64,000 nucleotides of DNA from Phocaeicola coprocola DSM 17136. Its GTDB lineage: Bacteria; Bacteroidota; Bacteroidia; Bacteroidales; Bacteroidaceae. Each line of letters begins with the position of its first letter. Positions within the stretch are counted from its first letter, which is position 1. Where the stretch lies: positions 35,152 to 99,151 of the forward strand of contig NZ_DS981462.1 of the NCBI RefSeq assembly GCF_000154845.1. The letters are read 5' to 3'. The position numbers and the translations under genes were made by a program. Below are positions 9,931 through 18,696 of this stretch, in pieces. Under the pieces are notes generated by a model, which was not told where the DNA came from, searched no databases, and saw nothing but the letters and a program-made list of their open reading frames with translations.

Positions 9931-10725
9931 TCACCTGAATGAAAAATATCTTTCCTTTTCGTCTTCTTCCAGTCCTTCCAACACTTTTGAAGCTGCAAAA
10001 TATCCGGCACTGAAAATCTCCTCTGCTTTTTCCAGCTCATAGTTCGAATATGATCCCAAGCCATCGGGAGCTATAACCAGATCAGCCTTTTCCAGTTCGG
10101 TAAACGTATTCGCCTGAAACATGAAATGATAAGCCCGAAGAGCAATAGCTGCCAAGTTCTTACTATATTCATCGGCTACCAGCTTGTAGACATTCAGGGC
10201 CAAAACCTTATCGCACATATCACGTATCGGTGTCACTGGTACATTCATGAATACTCCCCCGTCGACATAATATGTTCCCCCGATCTTGACCGGAGCAAAA
10301 AGTACGGGAATACAACACGAAGCAGCTACCCGACGCGCTATTTCCCCACGTGTAAAATGTACACACTGTCCATGGTCGAAATCGGTAGCTGTCACTACTA
10401 CTGGTATTTCCAGATCTTCCAGATTACGTGTCCGCAAATTGCTTCTCATAAAATCGATAAAGTAGTCCATCTGAAACAAACTGTCTTTACCGAAACGTAT
10501 CTTGGCAAGCTCTGTAAACGAACGGTCGGAAAACATCTCCATTATTTCAAACGGCTGTTTGCCATCGGCTATGAATACGCTTACAATAGCTCCCGCACTG
10601 GTTCCCGAAAGAATATCAGGGCGAATGTTATGCTCGAACAATGCCTGCAACATTCCCAAATGGGCTATGCCTCTGATAAATCCTCCGCTCAAGGCGAATC
10701 CGATATGATATTTTCCGTCTGCCAT
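9931..10725 (-). CDS. Patatin-like phospholipase (RssA type)
   Basis: 264-residue patatin-fold lipid acyl hydrolase. The nucleophile elbow GTSAG (Ser near residue 43) and the DGG motif of the catalytic Asp (YVDGGVFMN, near 155) are present, as is the glycine-rich oxyanion region GGFIRG near the N-terminus. There is no signal peptide or barrel domain, so this is the small cytoplasmic RssA-like form, not the secreted type. It lies 26 bases after the nitroreductase and 6 before the amylase, so all three are probably on one transcript. The substrate is unknown. Confidence 0.9.
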   Translation of the reverse strand: MADGKYHIGFALSGGFIRGIAHLGMLQALFEHNIRPDILSGTSAGAIVSVFIADGKQPFEIMEMFSDRSFTELAKIRFGKDSLFQMDYFIDFMRSNLRTRNLEDLEIPVVVTATDFDHGQCVHFTRGEIARRVAASCCIPVLFAPVKIGGTYYVDGGVFMNVPVTPIRDMCDKVLALNVYKLVADEYSKNLAAIALRAYHFMFQANTFTELEKADLVIAPDGLGSYSNYELEKAEEIFSAGYFAASKVLEGLEEDEKERYFSFR

Positions 10726-10751
10726 ATATTCAGGTGTAAATAAAATCTTTA

Positions 10752-11276
10752 TTATTTAATGACACGATAATAATCCTGCTTGCGTGGCTTAGGCTGTGCC
10801 GGTTCTTCTGCCGGATATCCCAGTGCCAGAGCGCCTATACCTACCAGACCTTCGGGCAGTCCCCACGACTTCATCAGTTCTTTGCCTTCGGAAGTAGAAA
10901 ACATTTCCCGTTCACGATGAATCCAGCAGCTTCCTAATCCGATAGCATGAGCAGCGAGCATCATGTTTTCCAATACACAACTTCCATCCTGGATAGGATT
11001 GTTTGCATCAGCAGGAACAAGTACCAACACATAAGTAGGTGCATCGTAATACGGATTCGAAGTTACTCCCATCACATGAGCGTTCATGCTTGCCAACTGT
11101 TTACGCAGCTCTTCGTTCTGTACTGCCACAATATAAGGCGACTGCATGCCTCGTGAAGTAGGAGCATATGTTCCGGCTTCGAGCACTGCCTTCAGTTCTT
11201 CATCGGTTATCTGTTCTTTTTTATATTTACGGCAGCTGCGCCGTGTTTTGATAATCTGTAAAAAATCTGTTTCCAT
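10752..11276 (-). CDS. Nitroreductase family FMN oxidoreductase
   Basis: 174-residue member of the FMN-dependent nitroreductase family. The N-terminal FMN-binding motif is TRRSCRKYKKEQI, APTSRGMQSP follows, and a late GIGALALGYPAE matches the usual C-terminal flavin contact. These enzymes reduce nitro compounds, quinones or flavins with NAD(P)H; the physiological substrate here is not evident. It is the first gene of the operon with the patatin and GH13 genes. A possible promoter is at 11316-11323. Confidence 0.9.
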   Translation of the reverse strand: METDFLQIIKTRRSCRKYKKEQITDEELKAVLEAGTYAPTSRGMQSPYIVAVQNEELRKQLASMNAHVMGVTSNPYYDAPTYVLVLVPADANNPIQDGSCVLENMMLAAHAIGLGSCWIHREREMFSTSEGKELMKSWGLPEGLVGIGALALGYPAEEPAQPKPRKQDYYRVIK

Positions 11277-11315
11277 AACTTGCTAATAATTGTATAGGTA
11301 TTATTAAGTTGAAGT

Positions 11316-11323
11316 CAAAAATA
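11316..11323 (-). promoter_or_regulatory. Possible promoter of nitroreductase operon
   Basis: The minus strand reads TATTTTTG (TAnnTTTG), 40 bases before the start codon at 11276. The -33 element is not clear. Confidence 0.4.
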
Positions 11324-11400
11324 CGTATTTTATTCCGATTGACGGATAAATAAATATTTTTTTATTGCAACAGATACAAAAAGAACGTGATATAAATCAG

Positions 11401-11440
11401 AAAACATGCTGAAATCTTTCCTAAAAATTCAGCATGTTTT
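11401..11440. terminator. Orphan terminator-like hairpin
   Basis: AAAACATGCTGAA (11401-11413) and TTCAGCATGTTTT (11428-11440) form a perfect 13-bp stem with a T tract. No coding gene ends next to it: nitroreductase starts on one side, and ilvC already has its own terminator at 11594-11635. The 11277-11661 gap otherwise holds no ORF I can support. The hairpin may end a short untranslated RNA or back up ilvC. Confidence 0.6.
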
Positions 11441-11593
11441 TGACAAAAATTGTACAATAAATTCTCATTTTCGTACAAAAAAACAGGTAAATATGCAGGC
11501 GTTTCACTAGAAACATGTACATCTTTCATTATCAATAAGTTATCACCAAATTAAAGTTCAGACGAATAGTACAGCATCCATACAATACAGCAT

Positions 11594-11635
11594 AAAAAAA
11601 CTCCTTTTCTGCAATATCCAGCAGAAAAGGAGTGT
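11594..11635 (-). terminator. Terminator of ilv operon
   Basis: ACTCCTTTTCTGC (11600-11612) and GCAGAAAAGGAGT (11621-11633) pair perfectly over 13 bp with an 8-base loop. On the minus strand the stem is followed by seven T, 30 bases after the ilvC stop. Confidence 0.9.
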
Positions 11636-11661
11636 GATTCATCTAACAGAAATAACTTTTA

Positions 11662-12705
11662 TCAATTATTTTCCGGACGCAACTTACGGACAGTTACAGC
11701 AGTCTGCCACATTTCGCTTTCGCGCAACTGACGAAGTTCTTCATTCAGTTTTTCACGATAATCCGGCTGAGAATTTGAATCGATAGAACGCTGTGCTTCG
11801 TGTCCTTCAGCAACCGATTTGTACAGTTTTTCGAATACCGGTTTAGTTGCATCGTGGAACGGAGTCATCCAGTCCAAAGCACCGCGCTGAGCAGTAGTAG
11901 AACAGTTGGCATACATCCAGTCCATACCTTTGGCAGCAAACAACGGCATCAATGACTGAGTAAGCTCCTCAACTGTTTCATTGAATGCTTCAGATGGGCT
12001 GTGTCCGTGTTCACGCAATGTTTCATACTGTGCCAGCAACAGACCTTGGATTGCACCCATCAATGTACCACGTTCACCGGTCAAGTCAGAAGTAGCTTCA
12101 CGCTGGAAAGTTGTTTCGAACAAATAACCAGAGCCAATACCAATACCCAATGCAATAGTACGTTCGTAAGCCTTGCCTGTTGCATCCTGATAAATTGCAT
12201 ATGATGAGTTCAAACCACGACCTTCGAGGAACATAGTACGCAAAGATGTACCAGAACCTTTAGGAGCGACCATGATAACATCGATATCTTTTGGAGGAAC
12301 TACACCGGTACGATCGTTCCAGGTAATAGCAAATCCGTGAGAGAAATACAATGCTTTTCCAGCAGTAAGATGCGGTTTGATAGTAGGCCATACAGAGATT
12401 ACGGCTGCATCCGAAAGCAAGCACATGATAACAGTAGCTTTCTGGCATGCTTCTTCGATGCTGAACAGAGTTTCTCCCGGAACCCATCCGTCGGCAACAG
12501 CTTTATCGTATGTTTTTCCCTGACGCTGTCCTACGATGACATTGAAACCATTGTCACGCAAATTCAGTGACTGTCCAGGTCCCTGCACACCATAACCGAT
12601 GACAGCTATCGTTTCATTTTTCATTACCTCACGTGCTTTTTCCAAAGGAAACTCATCGCGGATTACTACATTTTCTGTAACACCGCCAAAATTCATTTGT
12701 GCCAT
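11662..12705 (-). CDS. ilvC: Ketol-acid reductoisomerase IlvC
   Basis: Converts acetolactate or acetohydroxybutyrate to dihydroxy acids with NADPH, the second common step of isoleucine/valine synthesis. The Rossmann motif GYGVQGPGQSLNLRDNG lies near residue 40, and the C-terminal knotted domain carries the Mg-binding stretch SDLTGERGTLMGA. About 347 residues from the ATG at 12705 (MAQMNFG); the longer frame to 12732 would overlap the preceding gene and begins without similarity. Last gene of the ilv operon, 23 bases after the thioesterase, with a strong terminator behind it. Confidence 0.95.
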   Translation of the reverse strand: MAQMNFGGVTENVVIRDEFPLEKAREVMKNETIAVIGYGVQGPGQSLNLRDNGFNVIVGQRQGKTYDKAVADGWVPGETLFSIEEACQKATVIMCLLSDAAVISVWPTIKPHLTAGKALYFSHGFAITWNDRTGVVPPKDIDVIMVAPKGSGTSLRTMFLEGRGLNSSYAIYQDATGKAYERTIALGIGIGSGYLFETTFQREATSDLTGERGTLMGAIQGLLLAQYETLREHGHSPSEAFNETVEELTQSLMPLFAAKGMDWMYANCSTTAQRGALDWMTPFHDATKPVFEKLYKSVAEGHEAQRSIDSNSQPDYREKLNEELRQLRESEMWQTAVTVRKLRPENN

Positions 12706-12728
12706 AATTACAATCTTTTTATTAAAAA

Positions 12729-13475
12729 TCAATTAAATATCACTTTACTTCGAACAACAACTTCAGCGTCGTTCTTTTTTATTTCTATATCAAATTCGTT
12801 TTCGTTTATCTGCTCCCGATAGAAACTCAGCTTATCGCCATAATAACTTTCGGCTACATAAGCTACTTCGAAACGGCGAAGTGATTTTTCACGGAACATT
12901 TCGAGCGGGAACAAGTTGAGTGAATGCTCGATATATTTAATACTGTTTACATGCCCGTTGAGATCGATATCACCATATTTTACCTGATATTCAAAACAAG
13001 GAGTCTGTTCCGTAATCTTCACACGGCCGGCCTTGTCAATAGGACACTCTTTCTTGCAGATGTAATCTGTAATCTTGCCTCCATGCAGAGCAAGCAAGTC
13101 GGCAGGCTTACGGGTTTCCATGCTGATCATCGCCCAAATAGAACGTGCATATCCTATTGGTTTACCTTCCTGGTTCAGAATGGCAAAATTACGGTCGGTA
13201 AACAGACGGTATACATTTTCCACCCATGTCTGAATGCTGAACTTTTCGTAAGCACGGGGCATTTCCTCCATTTCTACCGCCAGACGAGAAAGCACCCATG
13301 TATAATGGTTTTCATTCAATGTAGCAATACCGAATCCGCGTTCTGCCGCATGAAATCCGGCACAGTTCAGCAAATGATTACCTAAAACACCCATTGTAAG
13401 CTTTTCGGTAAAATCTACATGAAAGGGTTCTGCAACGAACTGATAAGTACTAACTTTATTATCCTCACTCATCAT
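12729..13475 (-). CDS. Acyl-ACP thioesterase (FatA-like) inside ilv operon
   Basis: 248-residue double-hotdog acyl-ACP thioesterase, which releases fatty acids from acyl carrier protein in the cytoplasm. Family signs are the N-terminal hotdog beginning at FHVDFTEKLT and the second hotdog motif DIDLNGHVNSIKYIEHSL, where DxNxHVNxxxY holds the catalytic residues. It lies 11 bases after ilvN and 23 before ilvC, so it is co-transcribed with branched-chain amino acid enzymes. The likely link is branched-chain (iso/anteiso) fatty acid production from Ile/Leu/Val keto acids; that link is inferred from position. Confidence 0.9.
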   Translation of the reverse strand: MMSEDNKVSTYQFVAEPFHVDFTEKLTMGVLGNHLLNCAGFHAAERGFGIATLNENHYTWVLSRLAVEMEEMPRAYEKFSIQTWVENVYRLFTDRNFAILNQEGKPIGYARSIWAMISMETRKPADLLALHGGKITDYICKKECPIDKAGRVKITEQTPCFEYQVKYGDIDLNGHVNSIKYIEHSLNLFPLEMFREKSLRRFEVAYVAESYYGDKLSFYREQINENEFDIEIKKNDAEVVVRSKVIFN

Positions 13476-13486
13476 AATAACTGACT

Positions 13487-14044
13487 TTACTGTTTTTCAT
13501 TTCTATATCGTTCCTCACGATGTGCCAGATATTCATTGACACGCTCAAAGCAACTGGTGGAAACAGCAATTCTTCCAGAACGTACAAACTGAAGCACACA
13601 GTTCAGATTTCTCAACTCCTGATACAGGTTAGTAATATCATCGCTCATACCTGTCATTTCGACTATAGAATAAGTAGGATTTACTTCTACTATATGTGCT
13701 CCATAACGACGTACGACTTTTGATGCTTCTGCAGTTGACTGAAACTCTGGTGTAGAAACCTTATACATGGCAACTTCACGCTGGAAGATTTCCTTATCGG
13801 TAAAATAATGTGCTTGTATAACGTCCATCTTTTTTTCTATCTGACGCACCACCTTTTCTACGATATCGGGAGTGGTCCAGCAAGTAATAGTGTACTTATG
13901 TACTCCCTTAATGGAAGAGGCAGACACGTTCAAACTTTCAATATTAATCTGACGACGTGTAAATACAGCAGTTACCTGATTCAACAAACCGGCTATATTT
14001 TCCGAATGAACGATTATTGTATATAATGTCTTATTATTATCCAT
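13487..14044 (-). CDS. ilvN: Acetolactate synthase small subunit
   Basis: 185-residue regulatory subunit of acetohydroxyacid synthase, with an N-terminal ACT domain (TLYTIIVHSENIAGLLNQV) and the conserved NIESLNVS motif that forms the valine feedback site. It stimulates IlvB and confers end-product inhibition. The length is that of the larger IlvN/IlvH forms. It sits 13 bases after ilvB and 11 before the thioesterase. Confidence 0.94.
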   Translation of the reverse strand: MDNNKTLYTIIVHSENIAGLLNQVTAVFTRRQINIESLNVSASSIKGVHKYTITCWTTPDIVEKVVRQIEKKMDVIQAHYFTDKEIFQREVAMYKVSTPEFQSTAEASKVVRRYGAHIVEVNPTYSIVEMTGMSDDITNLYQELRNLNCVLQFVRSGRIAVSTSCFERVNEYLAHREERYRNEKQ

Positions 14045-14057
14045 AGTTACTTTTATA

Positions 14058-15755
14058 TTAACAGTCCAACAGCATATAGTTTACGGGACTTCCCGGAGGA
14101 GTCATAGGCAATACCTTTCCTTCTTCTACCACACAGGTTTCCAACAGGAACGGTCCGTCGGTTTTCAGCATCTCACGAATAGCATCGTTCAATTCTAAAC
14201 GATCCATCACCCTGCGTGAAGGAATACCATATGCCGCTGCAATCTGCATGTAGTCGGGGTTCATCATCGGAGTAAACGAATAACGGCGATTGAAGAACAT
14301 GGCTTGCCACTGACGTACATTTCCCAGATAATTATTATTCATAAGAATGATTTTTACCGGAGCTTTTTGTTCCATAACAGTTCCCAGCTCCTGCATAGTC
14401 ATCTGCAAACCTCCATCACCCATAAATGCACAGACCGTACGTTCTGGAGCGCCGAAAGTAGCTCCAATGGCAGCCGGCAGACAGAATCCCATTGTACCCA
14501 TACCACCGGAAGTTACAACACTGCGCTTCTTTGCAAACTTGAAATAACGGCAAGCCAGCATCTGATTCTGACCGACATCGGTTACGAGAATAGCTTCGTT
14601 ATCCGTTGCTTCGCTTACGGCATTTACCACTTCACCCATATTCAGTGGTCCGTCTTCAGGAAATACTTCCGGTTTTATTACTTGAGTGTATTCTTTTTCT
14701 TCATACGGCTGGAAGCTTTCTATCCATTCTGTATGTTTTTGGGCAACAATCCGCTCGGTAAGTAACGACAGTGTACGCTTGCAATTTCCAAGTACAGGAA
14801 CATCTACCGGTACATTTTTCCCAATTTCAGACGGATCAATATCCAGATGAATGACTTTTGCCTGACGGGCATATGTAGACAAATCACCTGTTACACGGTC
14901 GTCAAAACGCATACCTACAGCAATCAGGACATCACATTCATTGGTTTTTACATTAGGACCAAGATTACCATGCATGCCGAGCATTCCTTTATTCAACGGA
15001 TGCTTGGACGGTAAAGCTGAAAGACCCAGCAGGGTACATCCACAAGGTAAATCTGCCTTTTCAACAAACTTACGAAGCTCTTCCTGAGCACCTCCAAGTT
15101 CTACTCCTTGTCCTACCAAGACTAATGGCCTCTGAGAGGCATTTATCAGTTCCACAGCCTTGTTTATTTCATCCATGTCAGTTTCCGGATCCGGATCGTA
15201 GCTACGGATAAAATCAACATCTACCGGTTCGTAATCAGTCATTTCTATCTGAGCATTCTTTGCAAAATCGAGGACAACCGGTCCGGGACGTCCGCTTCGT
15301 GCTATATAGAAAGCTCTCGAAACAGCCCAGGCTACATCTTCCGCACGGCGTATCTGATAACTCCATTTCGAAATTGGCTGAGTTATACCCACCAAGTCAA
15401 CTTCCTGAAAGGCATCCGTACCCAATAATCTGACACCGACCTGTCCAGCTATCACAACAATCGGGGTGCTGTCTATCATTGCGTCAGCTATACCTGTAAT
15501 GGTATTCGTAGCTCCCGGTCCACTGGTTACCAGACAGACACCTACTTCACCCGAAACGCGTGCAAATCCTTGTGCTGCATGAGCCGCACCTTGTTCATGA
15601 CGAACCAATATATGGTTTAATTTATCTCTATGATCATATAAAGCATCAAATACAGGCATAATAGCTCCCCCCGGATATCCAAAGAGAGTCTTTACCCCCT
15701 GATGTTCCAACGAACGCATTAAAGCTTCCGATCCTGTAATTCTTTCTTTAGCCAT
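14058..15755 (-). CDS. ilvB: Acetolactate synthase large subunit
   Basis: 565-residue thiamine-diphosphate enzyme making acetolactate and acetohydroxybutyrate. The N-terminal PYR domain has FGYPGGAIMPVFDAL and the ThDP-activating Glu in RHEQGAAHAAQGFAR (near residue 50). A central FAD-binding domain follows, then the C-terminal ThDP motif GDGGLQMTMQELGTVMEQKAPVKIILMNNN in which GDG through NN bind Mg and diphosphate (near residues 440-470). It lies 27 bases after ilvD and 13 before ilvN. Confidence 0.96.
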   Translation of the reverse strand: MAKERITGSEALMRSLEHQGVKTLFGYPGGAIMPVFDALYDHRDKLNHILVRHEQGAAHAAQGFARVSGEVGVCLVTSGPGATNTITGIADAMIDSTPIVVIAGQVGVRLLGTDAFQEVDLVGITQPISKWSYQIRRAEDVAWAVSRAFYIARSGRPGPVVLDFAKNAQIEMTDYEPVDVDFIRSYDPDPETDMDEINKAVELINASQRPLVLVGQGVELGGAQEELRKFVEKADLPCGCTLLGLSALPSKHPLNKGMLGMHGNLGPNVKTNECDVLIAVGMRFDDRVTGDLSTYARQAKVIHLDIDPSEIGKNVPVDVPVLGNCKRTLSLLTERIVAQKHTEWIESFQPYEEKEYTQVIKPEVFPEDGPLNMGEVVNAVSEATDNEAILVTDVGQNQMLACRYFKFAKKRSVVTSGGMGTMGFCLPAAIGATFGAPERTVCAFMGDGGLQMTMQELGTVMEQKAPVKIILMNNNYLGNVRQWQAMFFNRRYSFTPMMNPDYMQIAAAYGIPSRRVMDRLELNDAIREMLKTDGPFLLETCVVEEGKVLPMTPPGSPVNYMLLDC

Positions 15756-15782
15756 AAGTCAAATGAAGAATAAAATAGTTCT

Positions 15783-17582
15783 TTATACAATTCTTACTCC
15801 ACCCTTGTCGGCCGAGCTTACCATGCTGGCATAAGCTTTCAGAGCTTTCGACACTTGACGATTGCGAGTCACAGGCGCCATAGGACGTGCTGCCAGCTCT
15901 TCATCAGTGAGTTTTACATTAATAGTACGATTGGGGATATCTATCTCGATAATATCTCCATCAACAATCTTACCGATATTTCCACCAGCCGCAGCTTCAG
16001 GAGAAATGTGTCCGATACTTAATCCGGAAGTACCTCCACTAAAACGTCCGTCTGTAATCAAAGCACATTCTTTACCCAAATGTTTTGATTTGATATATGA
16101 GGTGGGATAAAGCATTTCCTGCATACCAGGACCTCCTTTCGGCCCTTCGTGAGTAATAACGACTACATCTCCGCTCACAACCTTACCACCAAGAATGCCT
16201 TCGCAAGCTGACTCCTGAGAATCAAAGACCTTAGCCGGTCCTGAGAATTTCCAGATGCTTTCATCCACTCCTGCTGTTTTTACTACACAACCGTCCTGAG
16301 CAATATTTCCTTTCAATACCGCCAGTCCTCCGTCTTTGCTGTATGCATGCTGTAAATCACGAATACAGCCAGCAGCACGGTCTGTATCAAGTTCTTTATA
16401 AACATTGTTCTGAGAACCTAACTCAATATTGAATTTTCCGCCCGGAGCACTTGTATATATACGCATGGCTTCTGCATCTACATCAGCCTTACAAATATTA
16501 TACTTGGAAATAGCTTCCTCGAGTGTAGAACCGTCAACACGATGTACACTGGTATCAAGCAAACCTCCTTTTGCCAGCTCTCCTAAAATATTAAGAATAC
16601 CACCGGCACGATTGACATCCTGAATATGATATTTTTGAGTATTTGGAGCAACTTTACACAGACAAGGTACACGGCGGGACAACATATCAATATCATCCAT
16701 CTTGAAATCAACTTCAGCTTCATGAGCTACTGCAAGCAGATGAAGTACTGTATTGGTAGATCCTCCCATTGCAATATCCAGTGTCATGGCATTCAAGAAA
16801 GCCTGACGAGTAGCGATACTGCGAGGCAAAACGCTGTCATCACCTTCTTCATAATACTTATATGCATTTTTTACAATAAGTTCGGCAGCATCACGGAATA
16901 AGCGTTTACGATTTTCGTGTGTGGCTACGATTGTTCCATTTCCAGGCAGAGCCAATCCGATGGCTTCATTTAAGCAATTCATAGAATTAGCCGTGAACAT
17001 TCCCGAGCAACTGCCGCATCCTGGGCAAGCATGACATTCAATTTCGGCTACATCCTCGTCACTTACAGTCGGGTCAGCCGATTTAATCATCGCATCTATC
17101 AAATCGAGATGCATGCCTCCCCACTCCCCGGCTTCCATAGGTCCACCAGAAACAAACACTGTAGGAATATTCAATCGCATGGCAGCCATAAGCATACCCG
17201 GAGTAATCTTGTCGCAATTCGAAATACATACCATAGCATCTGCCTTGTGAGCATTTACCATATACTCCACACTGTCGGCTATAATATCGCGGGAAGGCAA
17301 TGAATATAACATTCCGTCGTGTCCCATAGCGATACCATCGTCAATAGCTATCGTATTAAATTCGGCAGCAAAGCATCCCAGCTTCTCAATTTCGGCTTTT
17401 ACCTGCTGACCTATTTCATGCAAATGAGTATGTCCCGGAACAAATTGTGTAAACGAATTTACAATAGCAATAATGGGCTTCCCAAACATTTCTTTTTTCA
17501 TACCGTTAGCAACCCATAAAGCTCTTGCTCCTGCCATACGGCGACCTTCGGTACTCATCGAACTGCGTAACTGATGTTTCAT
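15783..17582 (-). CDS. ilvD: Dihydroxy-acid dehydratase IlvD
   Basis: 599-residue iron-sulfur dehydratase that makes the branched 2-keto acids. Conserved cysteines lie in [12 protein letters not shown] (near residue 120) and [19 protein letters not shown] (near 190-200), with the C-terminal [19 protein letters not shown] also typical. It is the first structural gene of the ilv operon; AAAGGAG precedes its ATG. Upstream lie a leader peptide and terminator (17609-17763), so its transcription probably responds to supply of charged Ile, Leu and Val tRNAs. Confidence 0.96.
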   Translation of the reverse strand: MKHQLRSSMSTEGRRMAGARALWVANGMKKEMFGKPIIAIVNSFTQFVPGHTHLHEIGQQVKAEIEKLGCFAAEFNTIAIDDGIAMGHDGMLYSLPSRDIIADSVEYMVNAHKADAMVCISNCDKITPGMLMAAMRLNIPTVFVSGGPMEAGEWGGMHLDLIDAMIKSADPTVSDEDVAEIECHACPGCGSCSGMFTANSMNCLNEAIGLALPGNGTIVATHENRKRLFRDAAELIVKNAYKYYEEGDDSVLPRSIATRQAFLNAMTLDIAMGGSTNTVLHLLAVAHEAEVDFKMDDIDMLSRRVPCLCKVAPNTQKYHIQDVNRAGGILNILGELAKGGLLDTSVHRVDGSTLEEAISKYNICKADVDAEAMRIYTSAPGGKFNIELGSQNNVYKELDTDRAAGCIRDLQHAYSKDGGLAVLKGNIAQDGCVVKTAGVDESIWKFSGPAKVFDSQESACEGILGGKVVSGDVVVITHEGPKGGPGMQEMLYPTSYIKSKHLGKECALITDGRFSGGTSGLSIGHISPEAAAGGNIGKIVDGDIIEIDIPNRTINVKLTDEELAARPMAPVTRNRQVSKALKAYASMVSSADKGGVRIV

Positions 17583-17608
17583 TACATTATCTCCTTTTCA
17601 TTAAGTAA

Positions 17609-17641
17609 AAAGCCTTTCTCAACACTGGCGAGAAAGGCTTT
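17609..17641 (-). terminator. ilv attenuator terminator
   Basis: AAAGCCTTTCTC and GAGAAAGGCTTT form a perfect 12-bp stem with a 9-base loop, then a T run on the minus strand, 27 bases before the ilvD start and 38 after the leader stop codon. A competing pairing is visible: GGTGAGTAAAG, which spans the leader stop codon (17677-17687), can pair with CTTTCTCGCC in the first arm, with a G-U pair and one or two mismatches. That is antiterminator geometry. Confidence 0.85.
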
Positions 17642-17679
17642 CATACATATTTCTTATGTGAACTATATACACGAAAACT

Positions 17680-17763
17680 TTACTCACCTCTTGGTTCTTT
17701 CACCACGACGCGAATAATATGCAGGACTGCCAAGTTAATTCGTATATCAGTTATCATTTTCAT
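17680..17763 (-). CDS. ilv leader peptide (attenuation)
   Basis: A 27-codon ORF on the minus strand begins at ATG 17763 and ends at TAA 17680. It translates as MKMITDIRINLAVL followed by HIIRVVVKEPRGE. About half its residues are Ile, Leu or Val, including II and a VVV run. It lies just after a consensus promoter and before a terminator hairpin upstream of ilvD, the standard arrangement of transcription attenuation by ribosome stalling at scarce aminoacyl-tRNAs. The reading frame and hairpin are seen directly; the regulatory mechanism is inferred from enterobacterial ilv attenuators. It is too short for ordinary gene callers. Confidence 0.85.
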   Translation of the reverse strand: MKMITDIRINLAVLHIIRVVVKEPRGE

Positions 17764-17787
17764 ATTATCTTGTTTTGTTTACGCTTG

Positions 17788-17818
17788 CAAAGGTAAAGGC
17801 TTTTTCGAAACAAACAAA
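17788..17818 (-). promoter_or_regulatory. Promoter of ilv operon
   Basis: On the minus strand TTTG (17818-17815), 19 bases, then TACCTTTG (17795-17788): a full Bacteroides -33/-7 promoter. Transcription would start near 17781, about 18 bases before the leader peptide. Confidence 0.8.
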
Positions 17819-17980
17819 TAAAATGAAAGATTTTTTCGATAAAAAATAATCATTAGTAAGTTTCCCTAGGTTTTTTATATCCAATTTCTTTTTAAACAAT
17901 ACATATTACCACATTTATAACATATAGATATAAACAGAAAGAGAAGACAGACCGTATTTCTGAATATCATTTTTTATTCG

Positions 17981-17988
17981 TACCTTTG
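17981..17988 (+). promoter_or_regulatory. -7 box for FKBP gene
   Basis: TACCTTTG lies 34 bases before the ATG at 18022. It overlaps the earlier in-frame ATG at 17986, which argues that the downstream ATG is the real start. Confidence 0.6.
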
Positions 17989-18021
17989 CGAAAATTCAAT
18001 TATTCAAACAAATTATTAAGT

Positions 18022-18618
18022 ATGGAAAATAAATACATCACCGTAGCATATCGTCTGTATGCTATTGCTGACGGTAAAAAAGAATTGCTGGAAGAAGCAA
18101 CTGTAGAACATCCGTTCCAGTTTATTTCAGGTATCGGATATACACTCGATAAATTTGAAAAAGAAATTACAGCTTTAAGCAAAGGGGATAATTTTAATTT
18201 TACTATCCCATGTGCAGAAGCTTATGGCGAACGTAACGAAGACAATGTACGTCAGGTATCAAAGAAAATGTTCTGTGATCCGGACGGAAACTTCGACAGC
18301 GAAAACATTTTCCCAGGAAACATCATTATGCTGAACGATGCAGAAGGTCATCAGTTTTATGCAAATGTAGGTGAAATAACAGAAGACAAAGTTGTACTCG
18401 ACCTCAATCATCCTCATGCTGGTAAAGACCTGATTTTCGAAGGAACTGTTACCGAAATGCGTCCTGCAACCAATAAGGAAATCGAAGGAATGGTAAACAT
18501 GATGAGTGGAGAAGGATGTGGTTGTGGATGTGACAGCTGCGGAGGCGGATGCGGAGACCACGAACATCACCATCACGATGATGGATGCTGTGGAGGCGGA
18601 TGCGGACACTGCCATTAA
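18022..18618 (+). CDS. SlyD-like FKBP peptidyl-prolyl isomerase with metal-binding tail
   Basis: 198-residue FKBP-type prolyl isomerase/chaperone. An FKBP half-domain contains SGIGYTLDKFEKEI and PCAEAYGERNED. An inserted flap domain (PGNIIMLNDAEG through LDLNHPHAGKDL) matches SlyD. The last 35 residues alternate Cys, Gly and His (GCGCGCDSCGGGCGD, EHHHHDDGCC, GHCH), a probable nickel/zinc-binding tail as in SlyD, which delivers nickel in enterobacteria. Cytoplasmic: no signal sequence. The ATG at 18022 is chosen because the promoter overlaps the upstream ATG. Monocistronic, with a terminator 25 bases after the stop. Confidence 0.9.
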   Translation: MENKYITVAYRLYAIADGKKELLEEATVEHPFQFISGIGYTLDKFEKEITALSKGDNFNFTIPCAEAYGERNEDNVRQVSKKMFCDPDGNFDSENIFPGNIIMLNDAEGHQFYANVGEITEDKVVLDLNHPHAGKDLIFEGTVTEMRPATNKEIEGMVNMMSGEGCGCGCDSCGGGCGDHEHHHHDDGCCGGGCGHCH

Positions 18619-18640
18619 ATCTATTAAATTTCATCTAAAT

Positions 18641-18676
18641 AAAAAGCACAGTGTAACATGTTACATTGTGCTTTTC
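18641..18676 (+). terminator. Terminator of FKBP gene
   Basis: AAAAGCACAGTGTAA and TTACATTGTGCTTTT pair over 15 bp with one G-U and a 4-base loop. The hairpin overlaps the 5' extension of the next frame, supporting a kinase start at 18697. Confidence 0.85.
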
Positions 18677-18696
18677 ACCATAAAATACATTCCTTT

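Noticed and set aside
17820..17960. Possible further regulatory RNA between the ilv promoter and the FKBP promoter
   Set aside because: AT-rich sequence without stable hairpins or ORF; nothing distinguishes it from ordinary promoter spacing.
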